In this document: one piece after another, positions 41,422 through 50,171 of the stretch
How positions within the stretch are numbered: position 1 is the stretch's first letter
Layout: each line of letters starts with the position of its first letter
From: Corynebacterium sp. ACRQK
GTDB taxonomy: Bacteria; Actinomycetota; Actinomycetes; Mycobacteriales; Mycobacteriaceae
DNA: 64,000 bases
Direction: 5' to 3'
Assembly: GCF_022345965.1 (NCBI RefSeq)
Contig: NZ_JAKRMU010000006.1
Coordinates: 103,601 to 167,600, forward strand
Position numbers and translations under genes: made by a program
The notes under the pieces: model-generated
The model's database searches: none
What the model saw: the letters and a program-made list of their open reading frames with translations, nothing else
Told to the model about the DNA's origin: nothing

Positions 41422-42999
41422 TTGTCTGAAGAACCTTATTCTGACGCCACCGACTCCAACCGCGCGGAGCGCTCCGCCCCTCCCAGCGAGCCTGCGGCTG
41501 GCGCGAAACTGCTTATCGGCATGCTAGTAGCCGCAGCTTTCGTGGTGATTCTCAACGAGACCACCTTGGCCGTGGCTCTGCCCGTTTTGATGGGAGAGTT
41601 TGGCGTCACCGCCGATGCAGCGCAATGGCTGACCACAGCATTCATGCTCACGATGGCTGTGGTTATCCCGATGACCGGCTACATCATGCAGCGGTTCCGC
41701 CTGCGGTCGATCTACATCGCGGCACTGGCGACTTTCCTTGCCGGCACGGTGCTCGCCGCAGCGGCGCCGACGTTCCCGATCCTGCTGCTGGCGCGTGTGA
41801 TCCAAGCCAGCGGGACGGCACTGGTGATCCCGATGCTGATGACCACCATCATCCGGCTGGTTCCTATTAACCGCCGCGGCGCGGTATTCGGCCTGGTCTC
41901 GGTGGTTATTGCGGTGGCTCCGGCGCTGGGCCCGACGTTTTCCGGCGTGGTGCTGGAGGCCTTGGGCTGGCGTTGGATCTTCATCCTCGTCGCTCCGCTG
42001 GTTCTGATTGCGCTGGTCGCAGGTCTGTTCCTAGTGAAGAACTTCGAGGAGCCAAGCCGCCCTTCCCTGGACGTGCTCTCCGTCTTCCTCTCCGCGTTCG
42101 GCTTTGCGGGCCTGGTGTACGGCCTGGCCGGCCTGTCGGAGTTGGCCGATGGCGTGCCGGTGCAGCGCCTGATCATCCTGGCTGCGGGCGCGGCGATCCT
42201 GGTGGTGTTCTTCCTGCGCCAGCGTTCCCTGGAGCGCAGCTCTAAGCCGAACGCCACCCCGCTGCTGAACCTGCAGCCGTTGCGCGTGCGCGAGTACAAC
42301 CTCTCGCTGGGGCTGCTGCTGTTCACGTTCTCCATGCTCTTTGGTTTCATCATTCTGATGCCGCTGTACGCGCAGAATGTCGCGGGCTTGTCGGAGTTGA
42401 AGACCGGCATGGTTTCCCTGCCCGGCGGGCTGGTCATGGGCTTGCTGGGGCCAGCGGTCGGCCGTGCCTACGACGCGCGTGGCACTCGCCCGCTGATTAT
42501 CCCGGGCAGCATCTTGATCACCATCGGCATGATGGGCTTTGCCGCCCTGGAGCAGACTGAGCACCTGTTCTCTTGGGTTGGTTCCGGCACGTGGCCGGCG
42601 TTTGTGCAGCTCACGCTTGTTACGGTTGTGTTGAACTTGGGCATTGCTTTGATGATGACGCCCCTTATGTCCAACGCCCTGGCGGCCGTTCCGGACTCTT
42701 TGGCTTCCCACGCGCAGGCAATTTTGAATACTTTCCAGCAGGTTGCCGGTGGCGCGGGCACGGCAATTTTCGTGGCTGTGATGACTTTCGCCTCCACGCG
42801 GTACGCCTCTAGCAATGCGGCGGAGTTGGCAGGCCTGGGTGCCACGGATCCTGCGCTGGCTGACGCACAAGTGGTGGGCCAGGGCATCCACGTGGCATTC
42901 CTGGTGGCGGCCTTCGCTTCGGTGGTGCTGATGGTGGCCTCGGCGTTTCTGAAGCTGGATGCGCGGGAATCCGCGCACCCGGGAGCGCCGAAGAACTAG
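41422..42999 (+). CDS. DHA2-family multidrug efflux MFS transporter
   Basis: 525 residues, about 14 helices. LNETTLAVALPVLMGEFGV in helix 1 (motif D1 of DHA2 pumps), then QWLTTAFMLTMAVVIPMTGYIMQRF (motif A side) and RVIQASGTALVIPMLMTTI support the DHA2 drug:proton group, which contains EmrB/LfrA-like exporters. Start set to TTG 41422 with GGAGGGA about 8 nt upstream; the reading to 41380 passes through the hairpin. N-terminal SDATDS is written by a partial dispersed-motif copy. Stop codon overlaps that of the convergent gene at CTAG. Confidence 0.88.
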   Translation: MSEEPYSDATDSNRAERSAPPSEPAAGAKLLIGMLVAAAFVVILNETTLAVALPVLMGEFGVTADAAQWLTTAFMLTMAVVIPMTGYIMQRFRLRSIYIAALATFLAGTVLAAAAPTFPILLLARVIQASGTALVIPMLMTTIIRLVPINRRGAVFGLVSVVIAVAPALGPTFSGVVLEALGWRWIFILVAPLVLIALVAGLFLVKNFEEPSRPSLDVLSVFLSAFGFAGLVYGLAGLSELADGVPVQRLIILAAGAAILVVFFLRQRSLERSSKPNATPLLNLQPLRVREYNLSLGLLLFTFSMLFGFIILMPLYAQNVAGLSELKTGMVSLPGGLVMGLLGPAVGRAYDARGTRPLIIPGSILITIGMMGFAALEQTEHLFSWVGSGTWPAFVQLTLVTVVLNLGIALMMTPLMSNALAAVPDSLASHAQAILNTFQQVAGGAGTAIFVAVMTFASTRYASSNAAELAGLGATDPALADAQVVGQGIHVAFLVAAFASVVLMVASAFLKLDARESAHPGAPKN

Positions 43000-43745
43000 A
43001 AACTTGATCGGGCAGGTTGCCCCGCAGCGTGGCCGATTACTTCGGCCAATGCCTCGGGACAGCTCCACATCGGCCAGTGCCCCGTGGGAAGATCAATGAC
43101 GTCGATATTGTCGAGCCGGGCCACTTCGGCGAACATTGCGTGTCCCTCTTCGGCCAACTCCAGTACTCGCTCACTTGGTATAGAGCAGCACACCATCGTG
43201 GTCGGCACACTGAAGCGGTCATTGTTGGTTAGTTCGACCGCTGCACGCATGACAGGTCCCGGTTCGGCGACGGCTTTCTCTCGGAAGCGCTGGAGGTGCT
43301 CTGCGCTAAGGCCTTCAAGACTGGCCTGTTGACCAAGCTCTTCGAAAGAGGGTAGGGGCACCTCCGCGACCGACTCGGGAAGATCCGGGGCGAAGACGCT
43401 ACCGGGTAAGACGGGACCCGAGTCCACCCACACAACCCGCTGGATCAGTTCAGGGTTTCGATCGATGACGACACTGACCGGAGCATTGGCACCACTGTGT
43501 GCGACGAGAACTACATTGCCTCCTTGCACGTCGATAGCTGATTGGATCGTCGCGACTTGCTCATCGAGAGTCCTGTTTGCGCGCTGTGGGTCTTGATCGT
43601 CGAGGCCGGGAAGAGTGATGGGAATGGCGTGCATGCCGTTGGATGTCAGTCGTTCGGCGACTTCGTCCCATGCCCATGCCCCAAGCCAATGCCCTGCGAC
43701 GAGAATGATTACGGGAGGGGTCTTTTCCTGCTGTTTTGATGTCAT
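42996..43745 (-). CDS. Alpha/beta hydrolase
   Basis: 249 residues. An oxyanion-side HWLGAWAWDEVAERL (~19), the nucleophile elbow VAHSGAN (~83; Ser in AHSGA rather than strict GxSxG), and a late GHWPMWS with the expected catalytic His make a complete alpha/beta hydrolase. It resembles EstC/methyl-esterase-like proteins (salicylate-binding/hydroxynitrile lyase clan). Substrate unknown. Convergent with the efflux gene, sharing the CTAG stop; divergent from a WYL-domain regulator that likely controls it. Third codon positions look less GC-biased than neighbours. Confidence 0.83.
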   Translation of the reverse strand: MTSKQQEKTPPVIILVAGHWLGAWAWDEVAERLTSNGMHAIPITLPGLDDQDPQRANRTLDEQVATIQSAIDVQGGNVVLVAHSGANAPVSVVIDRNPELIQRVVWVDSGPVLPGSVFAPDLPESVAEVPLPSFEELGQQASLEGLSAEHLQRFREKAVAEPGPVMRAAVELTNNDRFSVPTTMVCCSIPSERVLELAEEGHAMFAEVARLDNIDVIDLPTGHWPMWSCPEALAEVIGHAAGQPARSSF

Positions 43746-43818
43746 GGTGCCATCATGTCAGTGCTGGTGGACAGCTGTGTGTCACTATTTATGTCATGAA
43801 TTTTGAACGGGCAATTTC

Positions 43819-44514
43819 ATGAAGCGATCCGAGCGTCTTCACGCTCTCACGGATGTTTTGCGGCGTAGCGGCTCCCGAGGGGCCAGCGCTGAGCGACTAG
43901 CGAGCGAGTTTGAGGTGTCGGTCCGCACCATCAAGCGTGACCTAGCTGCGTTGGAAAGTGCCGGACTGCCCATCTGGTCGCGCCCTGGTCCGGGCGGTGG
44001 ATATGGTCTGGTCCCGGGTGCATCGCTTCCCCCGGTGCGGCTGTCCCCGACGGAGGCAATGGCCTTGTTGGCTGCGAGCGTGTCGACTGATGCGCCGTAT
44101 GCCGACCTGGCAACAGCGGCGGCAGAGAAAATCGTCGACGTTCTTGATCCTCGTACGAGACAGCAAGCTGAGCGACTAGCTGAGCGTGTATGGGTTAATC
44201 CCTCTGCCACTTCGTTGAGGACTACACGCTCTGCATTGGAGCAAGCGATGACAGACCAAAAGGTGGCTCGGATCCAGTACGTCACCAATGAGGGGGTCGA
44301 AAGCTGCCGCGATGTTGAACCGGTGCTGTTCGCCTTTACCGACGGGCGTTGGTATCTGGTCGCATGGTGCCGATTGCGATCAGCGATCCGTTGGTTCGCG
44401 CTGTCACGGGTGAAGAAGGCTGTTGTGACCAGTGAGACTTGTTCTGGTCACGACATCAACGAGGTCGGAATACCGCCTGTCCATGCGCGAAGCGTCAACC
44501 CTCAACACTGGTAA
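43819..44514 (+). CDS. WYL-domain transcriptional regulator
   Basis: 231 residues. An HTH_11-type winged helix at 1-60 (RLASEFEVSVRTIKRDLAALESAGLPI), then the WYL domain, with the ligand-binding end GRWYLVAWCRLRSAIRWFALSRV. DeoR/YafY-type regulators of this kind sense small ligands or nucleic acid. Divergently adjacent to the hydrolase, 73 bp apart, in a spacer rich in TGTCA/TGACA elements that are candidate operators. Codon use is more A/T-ending than in flanking dprE genes, so the pair may have been acquired together. Confidence 0.85.
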   Translation: MKRSERLHALTDVLRRSGSRGASAERLASEFEVSVRTIKRDLAALESAGLPIWSRPGPGGGYGLVPGASLPPVRLSPTEAMALLAASVSTDAPYADLATAAAEKIVDVLDPRTRQQAERLAERVWVNPSATSLRTTRSALEQAMTDQKVARIQYVTNEGVESCRDVEPVLFAFTDGRWYLVAWCRLRSAIRWFALSRVKKAVVTSETCSGHDINEVGIPPVHARSVNPQHW

Positions 44515-44545
44515 AACAGTCGATCAACGGTCCTGGACCATACAG

Positions 44546-45304
44546 CTACAGCGGCAGCTTGCGCAGGATCGGCAGCGGCAGGTGCTTCAGGATCAGCATG
44601 ATCGGGCGGAACAGGGGGTGTACCCAGATCAGGGACTTGCGGTTATCCACGGCCTTGGCGATGGCCTTGGCCACGTCTTCCTTGTCCACGGTCAGCGGCG
44701 CGTCGTCCAGGTCCTTGGTCATGTTGGTGCGCACCTGGCCTGGGCGGACGGTCAGCACGCGCACGCCGGTGCCACGCAGGGCTTCGTTCAGCATGCGGTA
44801 GAAGCCATCCAGGCCGGCCTTGGTGGAGCCGTAGACGAAGTTGGAGCGACGGACCATCTCACCTGCAACGGTGGAGAATGCAACGATCTGGCCGTGGCCC
44901 TGCTTCTTCATGTAATCCGCCAGCAGCACGCCGACGGAAACGGCGCCGGTGAAGTTCACCTGCGCGGCCTGTACGGCCAGCTTCTGGTTGGTCCACTGCT
45001 TCTCGTTGTCGCCCAGGATTCCGAACGCGACGATGGCCAGGTCCACGTCGCCGTGGCTGAAGATTTCCTCGAAAACCTGCGGGTGGGAATCGAAGTCTAC
45101 TGCGTCGAAGGTGACGGGTACGACCTCGCTGGCACCGGCGGCGTTCATGCGGGCGGTGGCGTCATCCAAAGACTCGCCAGCACGGGCGGCCAGGATCACG
45201 CGCGCGGGGCCGCGGGAGAGGAACTCCTCGACGACGGCGAGGCCCATGTCGGACGCGCCGCCGAGCAGCAGGATGGACTGGGGTTTGCCAACGGCATCAA
45301 TCAT
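44546..45304 (-). CDS. dprE2: DprE2, decaprenylphosphoryl-2-keto-ribose reductase
   Basis: 252 residues, short-chain dehydrogenase. NAD-binding LLLGGASDMGLAV (~12-24), catalytic YGSTKAG (~157) and a C-terminal hydrophobic stretch WVHPLFRPIMLILKHLPLPI. With DprE1 it epimerises decaprenylphosphoryl-ribose to decaprenylphosphoryl-arabinose, the only arabinose donor for arabinogalactan. Lies 55 bp downstream of dprE1 on the same strand. Confidence 0.95.
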   Translation of the reverse strand: MIDAVGKPQSILLLGGASDMGLAVVEEFLSRGPARVILAARAGESLDDATARMNAAGASEVVPVTFDAVDFDSHPQVFEEIFSHGDVDLAIVAFGILGDNEKQWTNQKLAVQAAQVNFTGAVSVGVLLADYMKKQGHGQIVAFSTVAGEMVRRSNFVYGSTKAGLDGFYRMLNEALRGTGVRVLTVRPGQVRTNMTKDLDDAPLTVDKEDVAKAIAKAVDNRKSLIWVHPLFRPIMLILKHLPLPILRKLPL

Positions 45305-45359
45305 TGTGACTCTCTTTCGGGGTAGCGATACAGCTCTATGCAGTTAAAGCCCTATGCAA

Positions 45360-46772
45360 TTAGAACTCGAGGCGGCGGGACATATCGGAGGCGAAAACCT
45401 CCGTCGGGTCGATGCGCTTGCGGGTGGCCAGCCAGCCGGGCAGGCCGGGGTACATCTTGTGGAAGTTCTCGGCGGAGGTGCGGGATTCCTTGGCCAGGTA
45501 CAGGCGGCCGCCGAATTCCATCACGCGGCGGTCCAGGTCGTCCAGGAAGGCGCCCAGGCCCGGCTTGATCGGGAAGTCCACGCAGACGTTCCAGCCCGGC
45601 ATCGGGTAGCTCAGCGGGGCCTTGTTGCCCTCGCCGAACAGCTTGAACACGTTCAGCGCGGAGTAGTGGCCGGAAGCCTGGATGTCGCGGATGATCTCCT
45701 TGAACGGCTCCACGGCCTCCGTCGGCACGACGAACTGGTACTGCAGGAAGCCCTTGGAACCATAGCCGCGGTTCCACTCGCCGATGAGGTCCAACGGCTG
45801 GTAGAACTGCGTGAGGTTCTGCACCTGGTTGCGGTACTCGCCGGACTTCAGCCACCACAGCTCGCCGATCGCCACCATGGATAGCTTGTTCATGGTGAAG
45901 CTCGGGAAAATATCCGGCACGGTCATCAGCTGCGGTGCCTTGAACTTCAGCGGATCCTTCGCCAGCTTCGGCGCGTACTCCTTCAGCTGGTCCAGGGTGG
46001 CCAGGGAGCCGCGGGAGATTGCGGCGCGGCCCAGCTTCGGCTCCGGGCTGATCGCATCGAACCAGGCGGAAGAGTAGGTGAAGTTGTGTTCCGAACCATC
46101 GGAGTGGAAGGCGATGGTTTCGTCCAGGGAGTGCGTCATGTCGCCATTGGCGATGAAGTACGCGGTCTCCGTCTTCGTCATCTCAATGGTCGCGCGCAGG
46201 ATGATGCCGGTCAGGCCCATGCCGCCGACGGTGGCCCAGAACAGTTCGCCGTCCGGGTCGTCCTCGGAGCCCTCCGGGGTCAGGTGCAGCACGCGCCCGT
46301 CGGCCACCAGCAGCTCCATGGAGCGGACGTGGTCGCCGAAGGAACCTGCAGAGTGGTGGTTCTTACCGTGAATATCCGGGCCGATAGCGCCGCCGATGGT
46401 CACCTGGCGCGTGCCGGGCAGTACCGGCACCCACAGGCCGTAGGGCAGGGCGGCCTTCATCAGCTGGTCCAGCGTCACGCCAGCATCTACGTCCACGATG
46501 GCGGTATCGGGGTTGATGCTGTGGATACGGTTCAACTGCTGCATGTCGATAACGAGCCCGCCGGCGTTCATGGCCGGATCGCCGTAGCTACGACCCATGC
46601 CGCGGGCAATCACGCCACGCTGCAGGTGGCTGGGCTTATCCGCGTTATCGTCAGCCACGCGCGCGACGGCGGCGGCAATCTGGTCGACATCCTGCGTAGA
46701 CAGAACTTCGGCGGTCGTGGGGGCGGTGCGACCCCACCCGGTGAGGGTTCGAGTGCTGGTGTGCAATTCCAT
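45360..46772 (-). CDS. dprE1: DprE1, decaprenylphosphoryl-ribose oxidase
   Basis: 470 residues, FAD-linked oxidase (VAO family). FAD-binding [10 protein letters not shown] (~60), [16 protein letters not shown] (~127) and the C-terminal [19 protein letters not shown] with the catalytic Lys. The Cys in GWNVCVDFP (~397) is the residue attacked by benzothiazinones in mycobacterial DprE1, so sensitivity is expected. ATG 46772 lies 7 nt after TAGGGT; an upstream frame adds 20 unlikely residues. Confidence 0.95.
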   Translation of the reverse strand: MELHTSTRTLTGWGRTAPTTAEVLSTQDVDQIAAAVARVADDNADKPSHLQRGVIARGMGRSYGDPAMNAGGLVIDMQQLNRIHSINPDTAIVDVDAGVTLDQLMKAALPYGLWVPVLPGTRQVTIGGAIGPDIHGKNHHSAGSFGDHVRSMELLVADGRVLHLTPEGSEDDPDGELFWATVGGMGLTGIILRATIEMTKTETAYFIANGDMTHSLDETIAFHSDGSEHNFTYSSAWFDAISPEPKLGRAAISRGSLATLDQLKEYAPKLAKDPLKFKAPQLMTVPDIFPSFTMNKLSMVAIGELWWLKSGEYRNQVQNLTQFYQPLDLIGEWNRGYGSKGFLQYQFVVPTEAVEPFKEIIRDIQASGHYSALNVFKLFGEGNKAPLSYPMPGWNVCVDFPIKPGLGAFLDDLDRRVMEFGGRLYLAKESRTSAENFHKMYPGLPGWLATRKRIDPTEVFASDMSRRLEF

Positions 46773-46785
46773 GTTCTCTACCCTA
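46773..46785 (-). promoter_or_regulatory. Leaderless-type -10 (TAGGGT) for dprE1
   Basis: TAGGGT at 46785-46780 on the minus strand, 7 nt before the dprE1 ATG. Confidence 0.45.
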
Positions 46786-46857
46786 GCGCCCGGCTGCGAC
46801 AACCCTCGGGCGCGGCGCCGCGTGGGGCTCAAGTTGCCAGCGTATTCGCAGTTGCGG

Positions 46858-46884
46858 TGTGGGCGGCGTCACTAAGAAAGGGCG
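46858..46884 (+). repeat. Dispersed motif copy before dprE1
   Basis: GGCGGCGTCACTAAGAAAGG in the non-coding gap between dprE1 and the 104-residue gene, keeping the AAGAAAG end of the consensus. Confidence 0.5.
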
Positions 46885-46903
46885 AGTGCGAGCCAGCAGA
46901 GAG

Positions 46904-47218
46904 TTAGTAGAGCTCCATAATCTGGCGGATCTCCTCCGGTAGTTCCTCGGCCTCGGTGATGGTGGGGCCGTCGTATTCGCGCAGGATGTCGCGCACGCGC
47001 TGGCGGCTGGTGCTGTCGAGGATGGGGAGTTCCTGGGCCATGAGGCGCGTCATAAACTCGTTGAGTGGCAGGTTCGTGCGGGTGGAGGCCTCGTAGCTGC
47101 TTTCTTTACCGACGCCACCGACTCGCACCGGTGCATTCCTGTGTTCCTGCTCGGCGGGAGAGGCCTTGGAGCGCTTGAAGAGTTTCGCGACGGCGGGGAA
47201 CCTATCAAAAACAGCCAT
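46904..47218 (-). CDS. Small conserved-looking hypothetical protein
   Basis: 104 residues from ATG 47218, which lies 7 nt after TATGAT. Begins MAVFDRFPAVAKLFKRSKAS (amphipathic), then a charged linker, then a helical end PLNEFMTRLMAQELPILDSTSRQRVRDILREYDGPT. The linker VGGVGKESS is a degenerate copy of the dispersed motif. Longer reading upstream is antisense to the divergent gene and is rejected. No family recognised. Confidence 0.55.
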   Translation of the reverse strand: MAVFDRFPAVAKLFKRSKASPAEQEHRNAPVRVGGVGKESSYEASTRTNLPLNEFMTRLMAQELPILDSTSRQRVRDILREYDGPTITEAEELPEEIRQIMELY

Positions 47219-47231
47219 AGGGAAGATCATA
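47219..47231 (-). promoter_or_regulatory. Leaderless-type -10 (TATGAT)
   Basis: TATGAT at 47231-47226 on the minus strand, 7 nt before the ATG at 47218. Confidence 0.5.
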
Positions 47232-47254
47232 GTCGGTGGTAACCTCCAATAGCG

Positions 47255-47941
47255 ATGAGCACAACTGCCCCTGAAAGCACTGCCACTGGCGCTGGAGCTG
47301 CTGAAACCCCTGGCGCACCCGAGCCCGTCCGCTACGACCCGATCATGGTCGTGGCCGTCGCTGGCCCCGCCGACGATCCGACTTTCGCCATCTGGCAGGT
47401 GGAAACTGACCCCGACGTGCAGCTCGGTGACTTTTCTGGCGCCTGGCTGATTGACGGCGCGGGCATCCACGGCTTTGCCGCCAGCGCGGACTGGATTGAG
47501 GGGACTGACGACCGCGCGGCCATGCTCGCTGCCTTGCTGTGCTATCCCGTGCTGTTTGTGGGCGACGAGGCGGCGGCGAAGGTGCTGCCGAACGACGTTG
47601 CGCTGGTTGATGTGGCAGCCACGGAGGTTGCTCTTAATGACGCCCTCGCCTCCGCCAAGCAGCACTTCAGCGACGAGTTTCCGGGGAAGAAGCAGCCGGC
47701 GTGGGGGAGTTTCCGCACGCTGGAGGAGTTCCGCGAGGCCGAGGCTGGCGCCGGTGCTGGTGGCGGGAGTAAGGCCGAGCGGGAGGCCGTAGCGGCAGCG
47801 CTGCGGGAGGCTGCAGCGCTGCGTGGCTGGATCGCGCAGTACAACGCATTCGACAAGCTGCGAGTCCGCCGACTTGGCTCTGTGATCAGCGAGTTTGTGA
47901 CGGCTCAGACGCTTCCACTGGTTCTCGCCCAGCGAGGTTAG
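47255..47941 (+). CDS. Hypothetical protein
   Basis: 228 residues, soluble. After a disordered Ala/Pro/Thr start, MVVAVAGPADDPTFAIWQV and FSGAWLIDGAGIHGFAAS look like a small alpha/beta domain; the C-terminus from ~150 is helical (AEREAVAAALREAAALRGWIAQYNAFDKLRVRRL). No motif I know. TAACCT ends 9 nt before the ATG. Divergent from the 104-residue gene and 25 nt ahead of the next unknown gene, which may be a partner. Confidence 0.6.
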   Translation: MSTTAPESTATGAGAAETPGAPEPVRYDPIMVVAVAGPADDPTFAIWQVETDPDVQLGDFSGAWLIDGAGIHGFAASADWIEGTDDRAAMLAALLCYPVLFVGDEAAAKVLPNDVALVDVAATEVALNDALASAKQHFSDEFPGKKQPAWGSFRTLEEFREAEAGAGAGGGSKAEREAVAAALREAAALRGWIAQYNAFDKLRVRRLGSVISEFVTAQTLPLVLAQRG

Positions 47942-47952
47942 CCGGGCGCCAT

Positions 47953-47965
47953 TACGCTTAGGTGC
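47953..47965 (+). promoter_or_regulatory. Leaderless-type -10 (TACGCT)
   Basis: TACGCT at 47953-47958, 7 nt before the ATG at 47966. Confidence 0.45.
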
Positions 47966-49471
47966 ATGAATCGCTCATCGCTTTATGGGGCCGCCGGGGG
48001 CTATGAATCAGCCGGCGGTTCCACTGCTGCGCGAGCGAACGGGAACGGCGGCGCGGAAGCGGCAGATGCGCCGGAAAAGGCGCAGTCCGCGGAGGCGCCG
48101 ATCGCGGGCGGGAGCGTGATCTCCCTGTCGCAGATCCGCACCTCCCGACGCGCCGGCGCCGATGGAGCGGAAGCTAACGCCGGGGGAGCGGCAGACAGTG
48201 CAGCTGAGGGAGTCAGCACCGAGGGTGCGGCTAAGGGGGTTAGCACCGAGGGGGCGGAAGTGCAGGAAAGCTTGGGGATTATGTCCACACCGGGGGCGGG
48301 GACCAGCAGAAACAATGGAGCCCACACCACGGTCTTCACCGTGGTGGTGGAGCATCACTTCCCAGGCGTGGGAAGGTACTCCCGCTTGCTCAGCGTCTCC
48401 GGCGCCATGAGTGTGGCCGACTTCGCCGACGCGATCCTCACTAGTTTCGACTGGCCTGAATCCGTGAACCGGGTCCCCGAGGCGCACCCCACCCGCTACG
48501 TCGCGCGGGCGGAGCGCGGTACCGGCGCGCCCGACAGCGCCGTCACCGACGCCACCACCGAGCCAACCTGGAGCTTCCGCGCCCGCACTGCTGGCCGCGT
48601 GCGCGTCTACGCCAAGGGCGCAAATTCCATCGGCACTGCTCTCGGCGACATTTTTCGCCGCGGGACCATCGGCGTGCTGAAGGTAGGCCGCTACGATTTC
48701 AGCGTCAACGTCACAGACACCACCACCCGCCACGAGGAAATCGAGCTCGTCCCCACCGGTTCCCCCTTTGACGCTTCCTTCAACGCGCCGGGCGAGGCGG
48801 ATGCCGAAGCAGTGCTCCTGGCCGCCGACTTCCTCGCCGATACAGAGGACGATGCGGCTGAGGCGGGTGGCGTCAATAAGAATCAGGATGACGAACTCGC
48901 CGCGCACCTGCACCCTGCGGGCATCCCGGCGCGAGTGGATGTCACGGAGGTGAACGTGGCTCTGGCGGGCGAGGACACCGTCGAGCAGATCCTCGCCGAA
49001 ACCGACCCTGAACTGCGGGAACTTCTGCACGAGCGGGCGCTGTACGAGTTCATTCCGCTGCTGCAGGCGCTGGATTTGGAGCGGCCGGCGAACGTTACCG
49101 AGCACGCCGCTGAGCTGCTGGCCGACGCGCCGATCGAGAAGAGCAAGATCGGGCGCGCGGCAGCGTGGGCGCGGATCATCGCGCTGTCCACGCTGGTGGA
49201 TTCGGAGGTCGACGAGGTCAGCGAGGCCTTCATGTCGGCACTCGGCTTCACGCGCGCGGATGCGAAGCTGCCGCCGACCGATACTGCTTTGGGTACTGAC
49301 GCCCTCAGCGCCAGCGAGATCAAGTGGCTGTCGCGGCGGACCGGGCGCATCTTGGCGCAGGTCGGGGCAAGCAAATGGGAGCCTCAGCCCGATGACCAGG
49401 CGGTTCCTTTGGTTCCGCAGTGCTCGCTGCTGGACCGCTTGGAGATGTACCGCTTCGTTCTGCAGCGCTAG
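47966..49471 (+). CDS. Hypothetical protein, possibly PRiA4_ORF3-like
   Basis: 501 residues. 1-115 is disordered, with a short tandem repeat (AAEGVSTEG, AKGVSTEG). From ~118 a beta-rich domain (TTVFTVVVEHHFPGVGRYSRLLSVSGAMSVADFADAILTSFDWP) weakly resembles plasmid pRiA4b ORF-3-type proteins. From ~345 it is helical, with DTVEQILAETDPELRELLHE and the end LLDRLEMYRFVLQR. GVNKN (~307), in the linker between the two parts, is a dispersed-motif copy. Function unknown. Confidence 0.6.
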   Translation: MNRSSLYGAAGGYESAGGSTAARANGNGGAEAADAPEKAQSAEAPIAGGSVISLSQIRTSRRAGADGAEANAGGAADSAAEGVSTEGAAKGVSTEGAEVQESLGIMSTPGAGTSRNNGAHTTVFTVVVEHHFPGVGRYSRLLSVSGAMSVADFADAILTSFDWPESVNRVPEAHPTRYVARAERGTGAPDSAVTDATTEPTWSFRARTAGRVRVYAKGANSIGTALGDIFRRGTIGVLKVGRYDFSVNVTDTTTRHEEIELVPTGSPFDASFNAPGEADAEAVLLAADFLADTEDDAAEAGGVNKNQDDELAAHLHPAGIPARVDVTEVNVALAGEDTVEQILAETDPELRELLHERALYEFIPLLQALDLERPANVTEHAAELLADAPIEKSKIGRAAAWARIIALSTLVDSEVDEVSEAFMSALGFTRADAKLPPTDTALGTDALSASEIKWLSRRTGRILAQVGASKWEPQPDDQAVPLVPQCSLLDRLEMYRFVLQR

Positions 49472-49598
49472 TTTGGGTGTTGGCGGGATTCTGGTCTGTC
49501 CGCAGGCTTTGACCACCTGCTGGTTTGTCTAGTTTGGCTTGGCTGCGGAGGTAGCAAAGTAGGGCGAAGCCCGTCTCAAGCTTCCAGATGCACCCCAG

Positions 49599-50171
49599 CT
49601 AGCGCTTGAAGATGAGGAACTTCTGGATCAGGAAGTTCAGCACCGTCGCCGTGCCCTGCGCAATCACAAAACTGATCGCACGCACCCAGAACGCATTCAG
49701 GTCGAAGCCCTCCAGCCACGGGATCGACACCTTGTACAGCCCCCACTGCACAATAAAGGTCAGCCCGTAGGTCACCATGGTGATGGCGAATCGGCGCCCA
49801 CTCGGCTCCGCCTGGAAAGTCCACCGACGGTTGATGAAGTATGCCGTCAGGGTTCCCAGCACGAATCCCAGCGCCTTGGCTACGCCATCGCTTAAGCCAA
49901 ACGCAAAGGTGAACAGCGCTGTGGAGCCGAAGTCCACGACGGCGCTGAAACCTCCGACCAGCACAAACTTCACCAGCTGCGACTGGATGATGCGCTGCGC
50001 CCGGGTGGTGTGCTCGGACTGAAAGTTATCGCCGACCCGCGCGCCCTGCTCGGCAGTGGCATTGTCGGCAGCGGCACCGGAAGCAGCGCCGGCGCCACTG
50101 GAGTGCCCGGCCCCAGCGGGATCGCTGGCTGGCTGGGGCGAGGGGGCGTCATTAAAAGAAGGCTTAGACAT
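49599..50171 (-). CDS. GtrA family membrane protein 1
   Basis: 190 residues from ATG 50171. A disordered start (NDAPSPQPASDPAGAG) precedes four helices: FVLVGGFSAVVDFGSTALF, GFVLGTLTAYFINRRWTF (the GtrA signature), MVTYGLTFIVQWGLY and ISFVIAQGTATVLNFLIQKFLIF. GtrA proteins act in moving polyprenyl-phosphate sugars; in M. tuberculosis Rv3789 is linked to arabinan building beside dprE1. The ATG overlaps the stop of the upstream GtrA gene by 8 nt. Confidence 0.88.
   Translation of the reverse strand: MSKPSFNDAPSPQPASDPAGAGHSSGAGAASGAAADNATAEQGARVGDNFQSEHTTRAQRIIQSQLVKFVLVGGFSAVVDFGSTALFTFAFGLSDGVAKALGFVLGTLTAYFINRRWTFQAEPSGRRFAITMVTYGLTFIVQWGLYKVSIPWLEGFDLNAFWVRAISFVIAQGTATVLNFLIQKFLIFKR

Noticed and set aside
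48008..49516. Minus-strand open frame of 502 codons
   Set aside because: Antisense to the 47966-49471 gene, which has a leaderless promoter and better codon bias.
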